DNA of 34,174 bases, taken from contig CAZCJL010000071.1 of the NCBI GenBank assembly GCA_964498785.1, forward strand, positions 1 through 34,174, read 5' to 3'. This DNA is from Mariaggregatimicrobium sp964498785 (lineage in GTDB: Bacteria > Zhuqueibacterota > Zhuqueibacteria > Thermofontimicrobiales > Thiofontviventaceae). The translations under genes were made by a program, and so were the position numbers. The notes beneath the pieces were generated by a model. The model did no database searches. It was not told where the DNA came from and saw only the letters and a list, made by a program, of their open reading frames with translations. How positions within the stretch are numbered: the first letter of the stretch is position 1; the number at the start of each line of letters is the position of its first letter. Below, in pieces: positions 6,094-13,573 of the stretch.

Positions 6094-7923
6094 TCAGAAT
6101 GTTACTGTTGCTTGATTGGACCAGGTGTTTCCGTCAAAAATTTGATATGTATATGAACCGCCACCAACATTATTAATATTATCCGTGTAGAAGCCGTCAT
6201 TTTCTGTATTTATGATTAGCACCCCATCTCTGTAAACGTCAACATTATCTCCTGAAGCACCGCTCCACGAGAGATCGGCTTTTTGACGTCCTCTGACCTT
6301 GTAGCCATTCGCTGTCAGGGTAATTCCGCCGCCACCAGTTGATACTGTGATGTCTTCCGAGGTTGCGTCGGTGGCTCCGTCGTCGTCAGTCACCGTCAGT
6401 GAAACGGTATAAGTGCCGGCTGCGGCATAAGTATGAGTCGGATTTTGCGCTGTTGAAGTAGCGCCATCGCCAAAATTCCAGCTCCAACCAACAATGCTAC
6501 CGTCCGAGTCAGTGCTCTGATCGGTAAAACTGGCGGTCAGGTCGGTGGTTGCGTACGTGAAATCAGCGGTCGGAGGATTATTGGTTGTGCTGCTCGAAAC
6601 CGTGACACTTTTCGAGGTTGCATCGGTAGCTCCGTCGTCGTCAGTCACCGTCAGTGAAACGGTATAAGTGCCGGCTGCGGCATAAGTATGAGTCGGATTT
6701 TGCGCTGTTGAAGTAGCGCCATCGCCAAAATTCCAGCTCCAACCAACAATGCTACCGTCCGAGTCGGTGCTCTGATCGGTAAAACTGGCGGTCAGGTCGG
6801 TGGTTGTGTACGTGAAATCAGCGGTCGGAGCTAAGTTCTGACTTCCTCCGCTACCATCATCAATTGTGACATTAAAACGTTGAAGCACTTGATTGATGGG
6901 ATTGGCAAGAGTTCGTGTATCACTGCCGGCAAAGAGTAAACCTACTGGATTTTTGTTGTTATCATCCGTTACGATCAAGGAACCAGAGTCTCCACCATCG
7001 CTAAATGTTCCCGGGGTAATTCCAATCTGCTCGACAAATCTGGCAAGTTTAACGCATTTGAACGGACCTCGTGATTCATAGCACACATCAACAGTGACAT
7101 TAATTTCTGCGACTTCGCCATGAGTGTAACCCGTCGTACGACCGCATTTTTGTACCTTCTGTCCGATAGACGCCGATTTAGTTGTCGTACCCGGTGTTCC
7201 ATATCCGAGGTCTGAAGGTGTTGCATAACCAACGAGGCTTGTACTCGTACTGGCTATGGCAGCATCGATATAGTTGTTGCTTCCATCAAATTTAATCGGC
7301 TCATAATCATATAGCGTGCCGATCGCATCTGCCGGGTCCTGTCCTCCATCATAAGCTCCGGGCTGTAATTCATTATCCCCGATTGAAGCATTGTTGATGT
7401 TAGCATAAACATGATTATTGCTTAATGCATAGACATTCCCCTGAGCATCCTTTACACGGCAGCCGATTGTACCGGCAGTGATATCCGGATGCCCACTCGA
7501 CACACCGATTGGAACGGGTCTTGAGAAACGAGACGTTGGATCACTATAAATAACGAATTTACCGGTAACTTCCTCTTTTACCGGAATTCCATCGAGATCC
7601 GCCGGAAGTTTTGCAATTCCTTTTTCTGTCGTAAACACCTTCACCACAAGGCGTCCGTTGTCATCAAGACCGGTGGCAGTCCCCACAATACCCGGTTCCT
7701 GCAGCAGCCGCCCTGTATGGCGATTCTGGATCTTGATCACATTCATAACATCCGGATGCGCTTTGCTTAATGAAGTCATGGCATCGGGAGAATCTTGTCC
7801 CGACAAATTTGCCTGTGTCGGCAGGTCTCGCTGGCAGGCAACCCAAACCGCCAAAGAGGCGAATAACACAACTACCAGCAGTCCAATAAGAATCCTGGAA
7901 CCATTCTTATTGTTTTTTTGCAT
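6094..7923 (-). CDS. Trypsin-like serine protease with two PKD domains
   Basis: A 609-residue secreted protein. An N-terminal hydrophobic segment (about 10-29) ends at Cys30 in a lipobox-like WVAC, so lipid anchoring is possible but the motif is imperfect. A small domain at about 55-127 is shared with the neighbouring 72-residue protein. The trypsin-fold peptidase carries the triad H171 (SNNHVYA), D220 (YIDAAIA) and S313 (GGDSGSL), plus Cys pairs at 260-290. Two PKD domains, at about 365-445 and 450-530, contain the WxWxFGDG and PTHTY motifs and are almost identical. The last ~75 residues form a beta-rich C-terminal domain (LTANGYKVRGRQKADLSWSG) common at the end of secreted hydrolases. PKD domains usually mediate binding to polymers or cell surfaces. 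AAGGAGG precedes the ATG. Confidence 0.88.
   Translation of the reverse strand: MQKNNKNGSRILIGLLVVVLFASLAVWVACQRDLPTQANLSGQDSPDAMTSLSKAHPDVMNVIKIQNRHTGRLLQEPGIVGTATGLDDNGRLVVKVFTTEKGIAKLPADLDGIPVKEEVTGKFVIYSDPTSRFSRPVPIGVSSGHPDITAGTIGCRVKDAQGNVYALSNNHVYANINNASIGDNELQPGAYDGGQDPADAIGTLYDYEPIKFDGSNNYIDAAIASTSTSLVGYATPSDLGYGTPGTTTKSASIGQKVQKCGRTTGYTHGEVAEINVTVDVCYESRGPFKCVKLARFVEQIGITPGTFSDGGDSGSLIVTDDNNKNPVGLLFAGSDTRTLANPINQVLQRFNVTIDDGSGGSQNLAPTADFTYTTTDLTASFTDQSTDSDGSIVGWSWNFGDGATSTAQNPTHTYAAAGTYTVSLTVTDDDGATDATSKSVTVSSSTTNNPPTADFTYATTDLTASFTDQSTDSDGSIVGWSWNFGDGATSTAQNPTHTYAAAGTYTVSLTVTDDDGATDATSEDITVSTGGGGITLTANGYKVRGRQKADLSWSGASGDNVDVYRDGVLIINTENDGFYTDNINNVGGGSYTYQIFDGNTWSNQATVTF
6358..6830 (-). 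repeat. Near-identical tandem duplication encoding the two PKD domains
   Basis: About 218 bases at 6358-6575 recur at 6613-6830 with a period of 255 bp (85 codons) and only a handful of base differences, many of them synonymous. This points to a recent duplication or to gene conversion inside the protease gene. The tract could vary in copy number or be misassembled. Confidence 0.9.
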
Positions 7924-8393
7924 GGCGTTCCTCCTTCTGTTTGTTAGTTAAAAATTTATTTTATTAAAAACAACGCATGTTAAGAAAGTACGGGTTTTCT
8001 CGTTTAAATGCAATAATAAATTTAAAATTATGCACTTTTATAAAGATAATCGTCTCTTTCAATTCGTTTTTTATTATGCTCGCTCTATTTTGAAAGGCAA
8101 AACAATTAAATAAAAAATATTCGAGATCGCTGCGCTGTACCATGAAAAAGCGAGATAATCTGCATTTAATAAAATAATAAAACAAAGCATCGGACATAAA
8201 TTCAAGGAAAAATTTGAGAAATGATGAATGGTATGGTTTTACTTAATTACAATAATGGTGTTTTAAAAAGGGAAGAGGTGAATATACATCGATATTCGAA
8301 TATATTCACCTTTTTTTCGATATATTTAATTCGCGAATTCTGGTTTATTAAAAATGGATATATTTTCAACTAACTCCAAATTTTATTTGAACG
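7924..8393. other. Intergenic region between dsbD and the protease
   Basis: These 470 AT-rich bases lie between two leftward genes. They hold the dsbD terminator hairpin (8276-8317) and presumably the protease promoter close to 7924. The ORF at 7964-8197 on the minus strand has no recognisable domain or ribosome binding site, and I consider it spurious. I see nothing else. Confidence 0.6.
8276..8317. terminator. Terminator hairpin downstream of dsbD
   Basis: Arms AGGTGAATATA at 8276-8286 and 8301-8311 pair perfectly around a 14-base loop. On the plus strand a run of seven T starts at 8311. Read leftward, the stem has an A-run before it and a CTTCCCTTTTT tail. It lies 77 bases beyond the dsbD stop, so it probably ends that transcript and may work in both directions. 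Confidence 0.7.
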
Positions 8394-10235
8394 TTATCCA
8401 TCCGTTGCGGGCGCCTCAATCGTCTGGTTCATCTTTTCTAAAAACACATCATAATCGACATAACCGACTTCCCGCAATTCTTTTAATTCTTTTCCATCAG
8501 TTGTTATAAAAATATACGTCGGCATTCCGGTTACTTCAAAATAATTCATGAAGTTCCGGACATTTTTATCCGGTGCGGTGCAATCCACTTTTATCATGGT
8601 GAATTCTTTTGCCTTTTCAATAATAACCGGATGTTCAAAAGTCTCCCGATCCATTTGTTTACAGGGGGCGCACCAGTCTGCATAGAAATCGAGTAAAACA
8701 GGTTTTTCCGTCTGTATGAAATCATTCAACTGCTCGTTTTTATACTCAATCCAACCAATAGATGGCGGCTTGGATTGAATCGCGTTATTCGTTAAAGATA
8801 TTCCAAAAATAATAACCAGAATCCCGAATATTGCCCGACCGATTTTGAATCCTTTTGTATAGCCCGGTTCATGATCCAGAAATCCCAACAGCAGGCCTCC
8901 GAAAATAGCGAGCAATCCGAAGAAGAAGCTTTGTTTGTCATAAATATGTTTCATCTGCGGCAAAATAAAATAAAGGGCCACCCCGATCAGTAAAACACCA
9001 AATAATTTGCGGATCCAGACCATCCACATACCAGATTGCGGCAATTTGTTTAGCAGGCTTGAGAAATTCGCAAGAATCAGATATGGCAACCCCAGACCGA
9101 GTCCCATGATAAAGAATAGTAACGTGCCTTTTGCAACGATCCCTAATTTTGCCACCAACCCGACAAGACCGATAATAATTCCGGCAGCACATGGTGCAAT
9201 TACCACTCCCACAGTCAAACCCATTATTAATGCACCGGCAACTCCTTCTCTGGATTTGCCGAGCTTTGCCGTCATCCACGCCGGGATGGTAATTTCAAAG
9301 GCGCCGAACATGCTGGCAGCCATCGCCAGGATAATTGTGGTAATAACGACTACAAACCACGGATTCTGAAACAGAAATCCCCACTGTTTTCCTGCGAGCC
9401 CGGAAATAAGTCCCAGCAAGGCAAAGATGAGGGCGATTCCTAAAACATAAGCCACGGAAATTGCAAATGCCGATCCTTTTTTGCGGCTACTCTGCCCGCC
9501 AAAATATCCGACTGTCAGCGGAATGACAGGATAAACACAGGGCGTTAAATTGAGCGCCAGTCCAAAAATAAAAAAAGCCATAAGCGCGTAAGGCAATCCT
9601 TTTTCGATAACCTGTTTAGCTCGCAGTTCATCCGTCGTAAAACTAACAGCAGCTTGATCTGCCGGTTCATCTTGCTTAGTGACAACTTCTGCGGCAGTGG
9701 CAAAAAATTCCTGATTGACTGGTTGAACCGATTGTTTTGCGTCAACAATTTCAACCGGGACAGAAAAATCTACTTCCGCTGGTGCAAAACAATTCTCGTC
9801 ATTACATGCTTGATAACTTAGCGTTCCCGTTATTTTGATCGTTTTCATCTCAATGTTGTTGGCGAGCGTTATTTCACTGCGAATAACGGTTTGACCTTCG
9901 TACACGGCAATTGGCTGATCTGAGTACGGAAATGTCACCATTTCTGCATCCGGATATTCAATCGCTCCAAAAGAAATTTTATTGATGGGATTAAATTTCA
10001 AAATTGTTGGTATTAAATATGTTTCTGATGGCTCATGCGCATTAATATGAAACTGCGGATCAATATTTACGACCACTGCGATGTTGACTGTTATTCCGGG
10101 TTGAACTTTATCTAACGACAACTTAGCGTTAATATCAAGTATGTCCGTGTCAAAAGAACCGGTTTGAGCAACGAGAGGAAACGCCGCCATCATTAACAAT
10201 ATCAACAACTTTAAGTAAGCGATTTGCTTAACCAT
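8394..10235 (-). CDS. dsbD: Thiol:disulfide interchange protein DsbD
   Basis: A 613-residue inner-membrane protein that carries electrons from cytoplasmic thioredoxin to the periplasm. It has all three modules. A signal peptide (about 1-24) is followed by the periplasmic alpha domain with the Cys pair C144/C149 in YQACNDENCFAP. The CcdA-like membrane domain (about 212-485) has eight or more helices and its two redox cysteines, C233 in NLTPCVYPVIP and C349 in IAPCAAG. The C-terminal thioredoxin-fold gamma domain has WCAPC (C522/C525) and the cis-Pro motif GMPTY near 570. Length and order match the family. AAGGAGAC precedes the ATG. It is monocistronic by appearance and followed by a hairpin. 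Likely clients are periplasmic disulfide isomerases or cytochrome c maturation factors. Confidence 0.95.
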   Translation of the reverse strand: MVKQIAYLKLLILLMMAAFPLVAQTGSFDTDILDINAKLSLDKVQPGITVNIAVVVNIDPQFHINAHEPSETYLIPTILKFNPINKISFGAIEYPDAEMVTFPYSDQPIAVYEGQTVIRSEITLANNIEMKTIKITGTLSYQACNDENCFAPAEVDFSVPVEIVDAKQSVQPVNQEFFATAAEVVTKQDEPADQAAVSFTTDELRAKQVIEKGLPYALMAFFIFGLALNLTPCVYPVIPLTVGYFGGQSSRKKGSAFAISVAYVLGIALIFALLGLISGLAGKQWGFLFQNPWFVVVITTIILAMAASMFGAFEITIPAWMTAKLGKSREGVAGALIMGLTVGVVIAPCAAGIIIGLVGLVAKLGIVAKGTLLFFIMGLGLGLPYLILANFSSLLNKLPQSGMWMVWIRKLFGVLLIGVALYFILPQMKHIYDKQSFFFGLLAIFGGLLLGFLDHEPGYTKGFKIGRAIFGILVIIFGISLTNNAIQSKPPSIGWIEYKNEQLNDFIQTEKPVLLDFYADWCAPCKQMDRETFEHPVIIEKAKEFTMIKVDCTAPDKNVRNFMNYFEVTGMPTYIFITTDGKELKELREVGYVDYDVFLEKMNQTIEAPATDG

Positions 10236-10391
10236 ATTAAAGTCTCCTTCTGAAAAAATTGAACAAGCATGATTTTCATATAATAGATTAGATGCAAAGA
10301 ACTCTATTTTTCTTCATATAGAATTAAAGCAAATCTAAAAACAAAGTTCCGGCTATTTGTTAAAAACAGTAATGATTATTTTGAAATTGAC

Positions 10392-10420
10392 TTGACAAAA
10401 GTACAGAATTTTATTAAATT
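10392..10420 (+). promoter_or_regulatory. Candidate sigma-70-type promoter for the 10462 gene
   Basis: TTGACA at 10392-10397 is a perfect -35 hexamer, followed after 17 bases by TAAATT at 10415-10420 as a 4/6 -10 match. Transcription would begin about 35 bases before the ATG at 10462, which has GGAG at a suitable distance. Confidence 0.5.
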
Positions 10421-10461
10421 TTAATCAATCAATTGAAATCTATAATTTGGAGAAAATTTAG

Positions 10462-10992
10462 ATGAATACAAAAGATGAAAAGAAAAAGGAACCGCCCTCA
10501 AAACCTAAAAGCGCAAATCGCGGCAAAAAGAAACAAGACGGATGGTTTGTTCGTAATCGGACATTATTCGCATTATCCATTGAGACACTGGTTGTAATCA
10601 TTCTCATCTTGTTAGCGTTCTGGTACTTTTCTTATAAAGTTACCCATCTCAATGATTCATTTGTCAATTCTAACACAGAAATTAAGCGCCTTGAGCAGAA
10701 ATTAGATAGTTTATTGGTCGCACAAAATCAATTGCTGGCCAAAACCCTGGAGCTGCATAATGCAATTGCGGAACAGTCGCTCAATAGCGCCGTTACTGAC
10801 GATGCGCCGGAAAAGGGAAAACCGGTATCTCGGTCAAACCCTAAAAACGTCACTGATGCGTCAGAAAAAGAGTCTTCACTATTTTTTGCATGGGAGACCT
10901 GGCTTGTTATTATTCTCATCATTTTCGCGAGTGTATTGGCTTATTACGCGCTGCATAGAAATACGAAAAAAGATTTTGATGATGCGTTTTAG
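10462..10992 (+). CDS. Hypothetical two-TM protein with coiled coil
   Basis: I do not recognise a family. The 176-residue protein begins with a very basic tail (residues 1-33, many Lys), then a membrane helix (about 34-56). A predicted coiled coil follows (about 63-107, heptad-like NTEIKRLEQKLDSLLVAQNQ), then a polar linker, a second membrane helix (about 147-163) and a short tail ending DFDDAF. Two helices joined by a soluble loop suggest that both termini are cytoplasmic (basic N-tail, Lys/Arg after TM2) and the coiled coil is periplasmic. The stop overlaps the stop of the convergent DUF456 gene by four bases. A TTGACA promoter and GGAG precede it. Confidence 0.75.
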   Translation: MNTKDEKKKEPPSKPKSANRGKKKQDGWFVRNRTLFALSIETLVVIILILLAFWYFSYKVTHLNDSFVNSNTEIKRLEQKLDSLLVAQNQLLAKTLELHNAIAEQSLNSAVTDDAPEKGKPVSRSNPKNVTDASEKESSLFFAWETWLVIILIIFASVLAYYALHRNTKKDFDDAF

Positions 10993-11468
10993 AATAATTC
11001 TTTAATAAAGTAAAAACTCATCACCCCAGATGCGGCAAGTTTAATGGCAACGCCAAACATCGTCCCGATAAACACGCCCCAGCCTGCTTTAAGCGCATCT
11101 GGGCTTTTTTTTCCGATAAATATCTCGCCGGCAACTGCTCCCAGAAACGCGCCGACCAGCATTCCGAACGGCGGAAAGAAAATGATACCGAGAATCATTC
11201 CGATAACAGAGCCCCAAACACCGGATTTTGTAGCTCCGTATTTTCGGGCGCCGGCAACCGGTACAACGTAATCTAATACCGTCACAACAATCGTTACAAG
11301 CGCCCAAAAAATTAGTTCGTTTGTTGTGAACGCTGCTCCCTGTTTTGCGAGTTGTAATAATATTAACGCGAGATAACTTAACGGGGGCCCCGGAATCGCG
11401 GGAATGATACATCCAAGAATTCCAAGTATGATCAAAATGAAACCAATAATGATTAGAATAATTTCCAT
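10989..11468 (-). CDS. DUF456 family membrane protein
   Basis: A 159-residue, strongly hydrophobic protein with about four to five helices and glycine-rich segments. It matches the DUF456 pattern: an N-terminal helix with GCIIPAIPGPPLSY, the motif DYVVPVAGARKYGATKSGVWG in the middle, then a glycine-zipper-like stretch GMLVGAFLGAVAGE and the closing segment ALKAGWGVFIGTMFG. The function of the family is unknown. GGAGAG seven bases upstream supports the ATG. Its stop codon overlaps the end of the rightward two-TM gene (tail to tail, four bases), leaving no room for a terminator between them. Confidence 0.88.
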   Translation of the reverse strand: MEIILIIIGFILIILGILGCIIPAIPGPPLSYLALILLQLAKQGAAFTTNELIFWALVTIVVTVLDYVVPVAGARKYGATKSGVWGSVIGMILGIIFFPPFGMLVGAFLGAVAGEIFIGKKSPDALKAGWGVFIGTMFGVAIKLAASGVMSFYFIKELF

Positions 11469-11789
11469 TTATGCTCTCCAATTTTAATATTCACCAGCGC
11501 ATTCATTTAAAATGAGAATACAATATAAAAAAAAATATATTGCAAATCAATAAAACTTTTTATGAATGAAATTTGTCTTATAATCAAAAATAAATAACAA
11601 TATAAATTTCCTCCTTAATAAATTCCTTGCTTTTAAGTGCCTGATCGTTTATCTTTTGACTGAAGATAAACGTGAAGACGAAAACGGAGTCGGATTATGC
11701 AGTAGTCTGATTCCGTTTTTACTACTAAAACCCCGCTTTAAATAAATGACAATGATCAATATCCATTTAAAACCAAACAAACTATCATT
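11469..11789. other. Intergenic region: DUF456 promoter side and ttcA leader
   Basis: These 321 bases lie between the divergent DUF456 gene and ttcA. A TATAAT at 11579-11584 could be a -10 box for rightward transcription, but no good -35 lies 17 bases upstream. Two successive stem-loops (11646-11672 and 11681-11719) occupy the centre, the second with terminator character. The last 70 bases before ttcA look unstructured, and no strong ribosome binding site precedes its ATG. Confidence 0.6.
11646..11720 (+). terminator. Double hairpin with intrinsic terminator ahead of ttcA (attenuator or sRNA end)
   Basis: Hairpin 1 has perfect 10-base arms, 11646-11655 (CGTTTATCTT) and 11663-11672, with a 7-base loop. 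Hairpin 2 pairs 11681-11697 with 11703-11719 around a 5-base loop and ends in TTTTT. Three of its 17 pairs are G-T, which form G-U pairs in a rightward RNA but would be A-C mismatches in a leftward RNA, so the structure favours the plus strand. No rightward gene lies just upstream. It therefore ends either a small RNA or a premature ttcA leader transcript. Confidence 0.6.
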
Positions 11790-12527
11790 ATGAGAAGAAA
11801 TAAAAATCAACTCCATGAATTTCTCAGAAAAAATATGGAATTAGCTGCAAATGATTACCAAATGATTCAATCCGGTGATCGGATATTAGTGGGATTATCT
11901 GGGGGCGCCGATTCTTTTACGCTGCTTGCTTTATTAACAAGTCAAAAAATTTATCTTCCCTCTGATATTTCAATTGTTGCGGTACATCTCGACATGGGTT
12001 TTAAAAACGATGATGCTGATATTAAAAAATTACGAGCTTTTCTTGATAACAAAGAAATTGAGCACCATATTGAGAAAACAGATTTCGGACCATTATCCCA
12101 TTCGGATTACAATCGGCATAATCCTTGTTTTCTTTGTTCCCGGCTCAGAAGAAAGCGGCTGTTTGAATTAGCTAATAAATACGGGTGTAAAAAAATTGCT
12201 CTGGGACATCATAAAGACGATATTGTTGAAACGCTACTTATTAATATGTTTTATGCCCGGGAAATTAGCACCATGATGCCAAAACAGGAACTATTTGAAG
12301 GCATGTTTTATATCATCCGACCGTTGAGCTATATCTGGGAGAAAAAAATCAAGGAATATGCAAGCCACCAAAATTTTCCATTGTTTGATAACGACTGCCC
12401 AACGAGTAACGTAAGCAAACGAGAAGAAGTAAAAAATTTGCTTAAGGAATTATCAAAGAAAAATAAATTGATTAAAGAAAATATTTTCAAATCAATGAAG
12501 CACATTAAGCGCGATTATTTGTTATAA
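11790..12527 (+). CDS. ttcA: TtcA-like tRNA 2-thiocytidine synthetase
   Basis: A 245-residue ATP pyrophosphatase of the TtcA/TtuA group, which thiolates tRNA (C32 in TtcA) using an Fe-S cluster. The PP-loop SGGADS is at 37-42. The paired cysteines C113 and C116 are in NPCFLCSRLRRKRL, the GHHKDDIVETLL motif is at 139-150, and the third cluster cysteine C203 is in NDCPTS. Together these match the three Cys ligands known for TtcA. The protein is somewhat shorter than the enterobacterial enzyme (about 311 residues), as is common in bacterial homologues outside Proteobacteria. A long leader with a terminator-like hairpin lies upstream, so expression may be attenuated. TtcA versus a close paralogue cannot be settled by eye. 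Confidence 0.88.
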   Translation: MRRNKNQLHEFLRKNMELAANDYQMIQSGDRILVGLSGGADSFTLLALLTSQKIYLPSDISIVAVHLDMGFKNDDADIKKLRAFLDNKEIEHHIEKTDFGPLSHSDYNRHNPCFLCSRLRRKRLFELANKYGCKKIALGHHKDDIVETLLINMFYAREISTMMPKQELFEGMFYIIRPLSYIWEKKIKEYASHQNFPLFDNDCPTSNVSKREEVKNLLKELSKKNKLIKENIFKSMKHIKRDYLL

Positions 12528-12719
12528 GTTAGTCCACGTGTAATATTTACATTCCTAATAAATCTCTATAAGTTATTTAATCACATGCATTAAGGTCATA
12601 TCAAGATAATTCCGCTTGTAATTTCGATACATTTTACATTGTTTGTTGACGGCTTTTTTATTTTATCGCTTTGGCTTAATTCATTTAATTACAGACGTTA
12701 ACAGTATTAATAATTGTTT

Positions 12720-12735
12720 TGGCATTGCACTTGCA
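12720..12735 (+). promoter_or_regulatory. Sigma-54 (-24/-12) promoter of the LysM gene
   Basis: TGGCATTGCACTTGCA fits the consensus TGGCAC-N5-TTGCW, with GG at 12721-12722 and GC at 12733-12734, exactly 12 bases apart. Only one position of the conserved blocks differs. The predicted start of transcription is about 12746, some 35 bases before the ATG at 12781, with GGAGG in between. An enhancer-binding activator is required; one sigma-54 activator is encoded at 2610-4559, but no link is shown. Confidence 0.75.
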
Positions 12736-12780
12736 TGTTTACGACGTAAATTATATTTTATTAACCGGAGGTTTTATCTC

Positions 12781-13443
12781 ATGAAAAAACTGATCATTGT
12801 CTTGTCTATCATAATTTTTGTTGTGATCGGTTTTAATAATGACATTTATTTATTCGCTAAAAAATTATTTTTAGATGAACCGAGCACACACAAAATTGAA
12901 GCGGGAGAATATCTCAGTAAAATCGCCAAACAATATTACGGCGATGCCGATTATTGGCGGGAATTGGCGCTGATCAATCGAGCGCCGAATTCTGACCTGG
13001 TATTTCCTGGTGAGGAAATAGTATTACCGAGCTCAGAGACGATTCAAAAGATACGTAATACACGCTGGTTATCAAAAGTTAATAACTATGTGAAAAATCA
13101 GGAAGAAATCATCGCACGGGCTAACGCGGGAGAAAAACAGGAAAAGCTTGCCGCAATGCTGCCAACAGAGTCAGCAGAACTGGAAGTTAGTCAGCAGAAA
13201 AAAGTAGTCGGCGATGAAAACACAGGAACATCGGACGATGAAAAAGCGTCATTTCCGTATCTGCTCGTTGGCTTTTTCGTTTTCGTCGTGGTAGCAGCAA
13301 CAGTTGTTGCGTATTTTTACCGCAGGAAAAAACAAGAAGAAGAGCCGACACTTGTTGATGATGACGATTCAGAACCGGATTATAATGATTATCTGAACAA
13401 GAAAAAAGAGGAAGAAAAAGAGGAAGAGTTTGTGTTAAATTAG
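12781..13443 (+). CDS. LysM-domain protein with two membrane segments
   Basis: I take the ATG at 12781, preceded by CCGGAGG. The open frame extends back to 12643, but that part spans the sigma-54 promoter. The 220-residue protein has an N-terminal signal/anchor helix (about 4-18) and a LysM domain (about 36-83) with HKIEAGEYLSKIAKQYYGDA and NSDLVFPGEEIVLP. LysM binds peptidoglycan glycan chains. A helical, charged linker (about 85-155) follows, then a second membrane helix (about 159-180) and a highly acidic tail (DDDDSEPDYNDY, then KKKEEEKEEEE-like). With two membrane anchors the LysM part would be periplasmic, tethering the membrane to the wall. Its transcript ends at the hairpin at 13512. 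Confidence 0.85.
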   Translation: MKKLIIVLSIIIFVVIGFNNDIYLFAKKLFLDEPSTHKIEAGEYLSKIAKQYYGDADYWRELALINRAPNSDLVFPGEEIVLPSSETIQKIRNTRWLSKVNNYVKNQEEIIARANAGEKQEKLAAMLPTESAELEVSQQKKVVGDENTGTSDDEKASFPYLLVGFFVFVVVAATVVAYFYRRKKQEEEPTLVDDDDSEPDYNDYLNKKKEEEKEEEFVLN

Positions 13444-13511
13444 CATTTTGATTTCTCAAAAAAACAGATTTTTTTAAAACCAGCATAGCTGGGTCATCAA
13501 CCATCAAAAAG

Positions 13512-13545
13512 AAAAAGGAGACCAAATTATCATGGTCTCCTTTTT
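13512..13545. terminator. Bidirectional terminator between LysM gene and ubiD
   Basis: Perfect 13-base arms at 13512-13524 (AAAAAGGAGACCA) and 13533-13545 enclose an 8-base loop. The A-run on the left and T-run on the right provide a U-tract in both directions. It lies between two convergent stop codons. Confidence 0.88.
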
Positions 13546-13573
13546 CAATTTTATTCATTAACTTCGTTTATTT

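Noticed and set aside
7964..8197. 77-residue ORF between dsbD and the protease
   Set aside because: No ribosome binding site, no family resemblance, lies in the likely promoter region of the protease.
11579..11584. TATAAT as a promoter for the ttcA leader
   Set aside because: No acceptable -35 hexamer at 16-18 bases; in such AT-rich DNA the hexamer alone is not evidence.
12643..12780. Extended start of the LysM gene
   Set aside because: The extension covers the sigma-54 promoter and has no ribosome binding site, whereas GGAGG precedes the ATG at 12781, which begins a good signal sequence.
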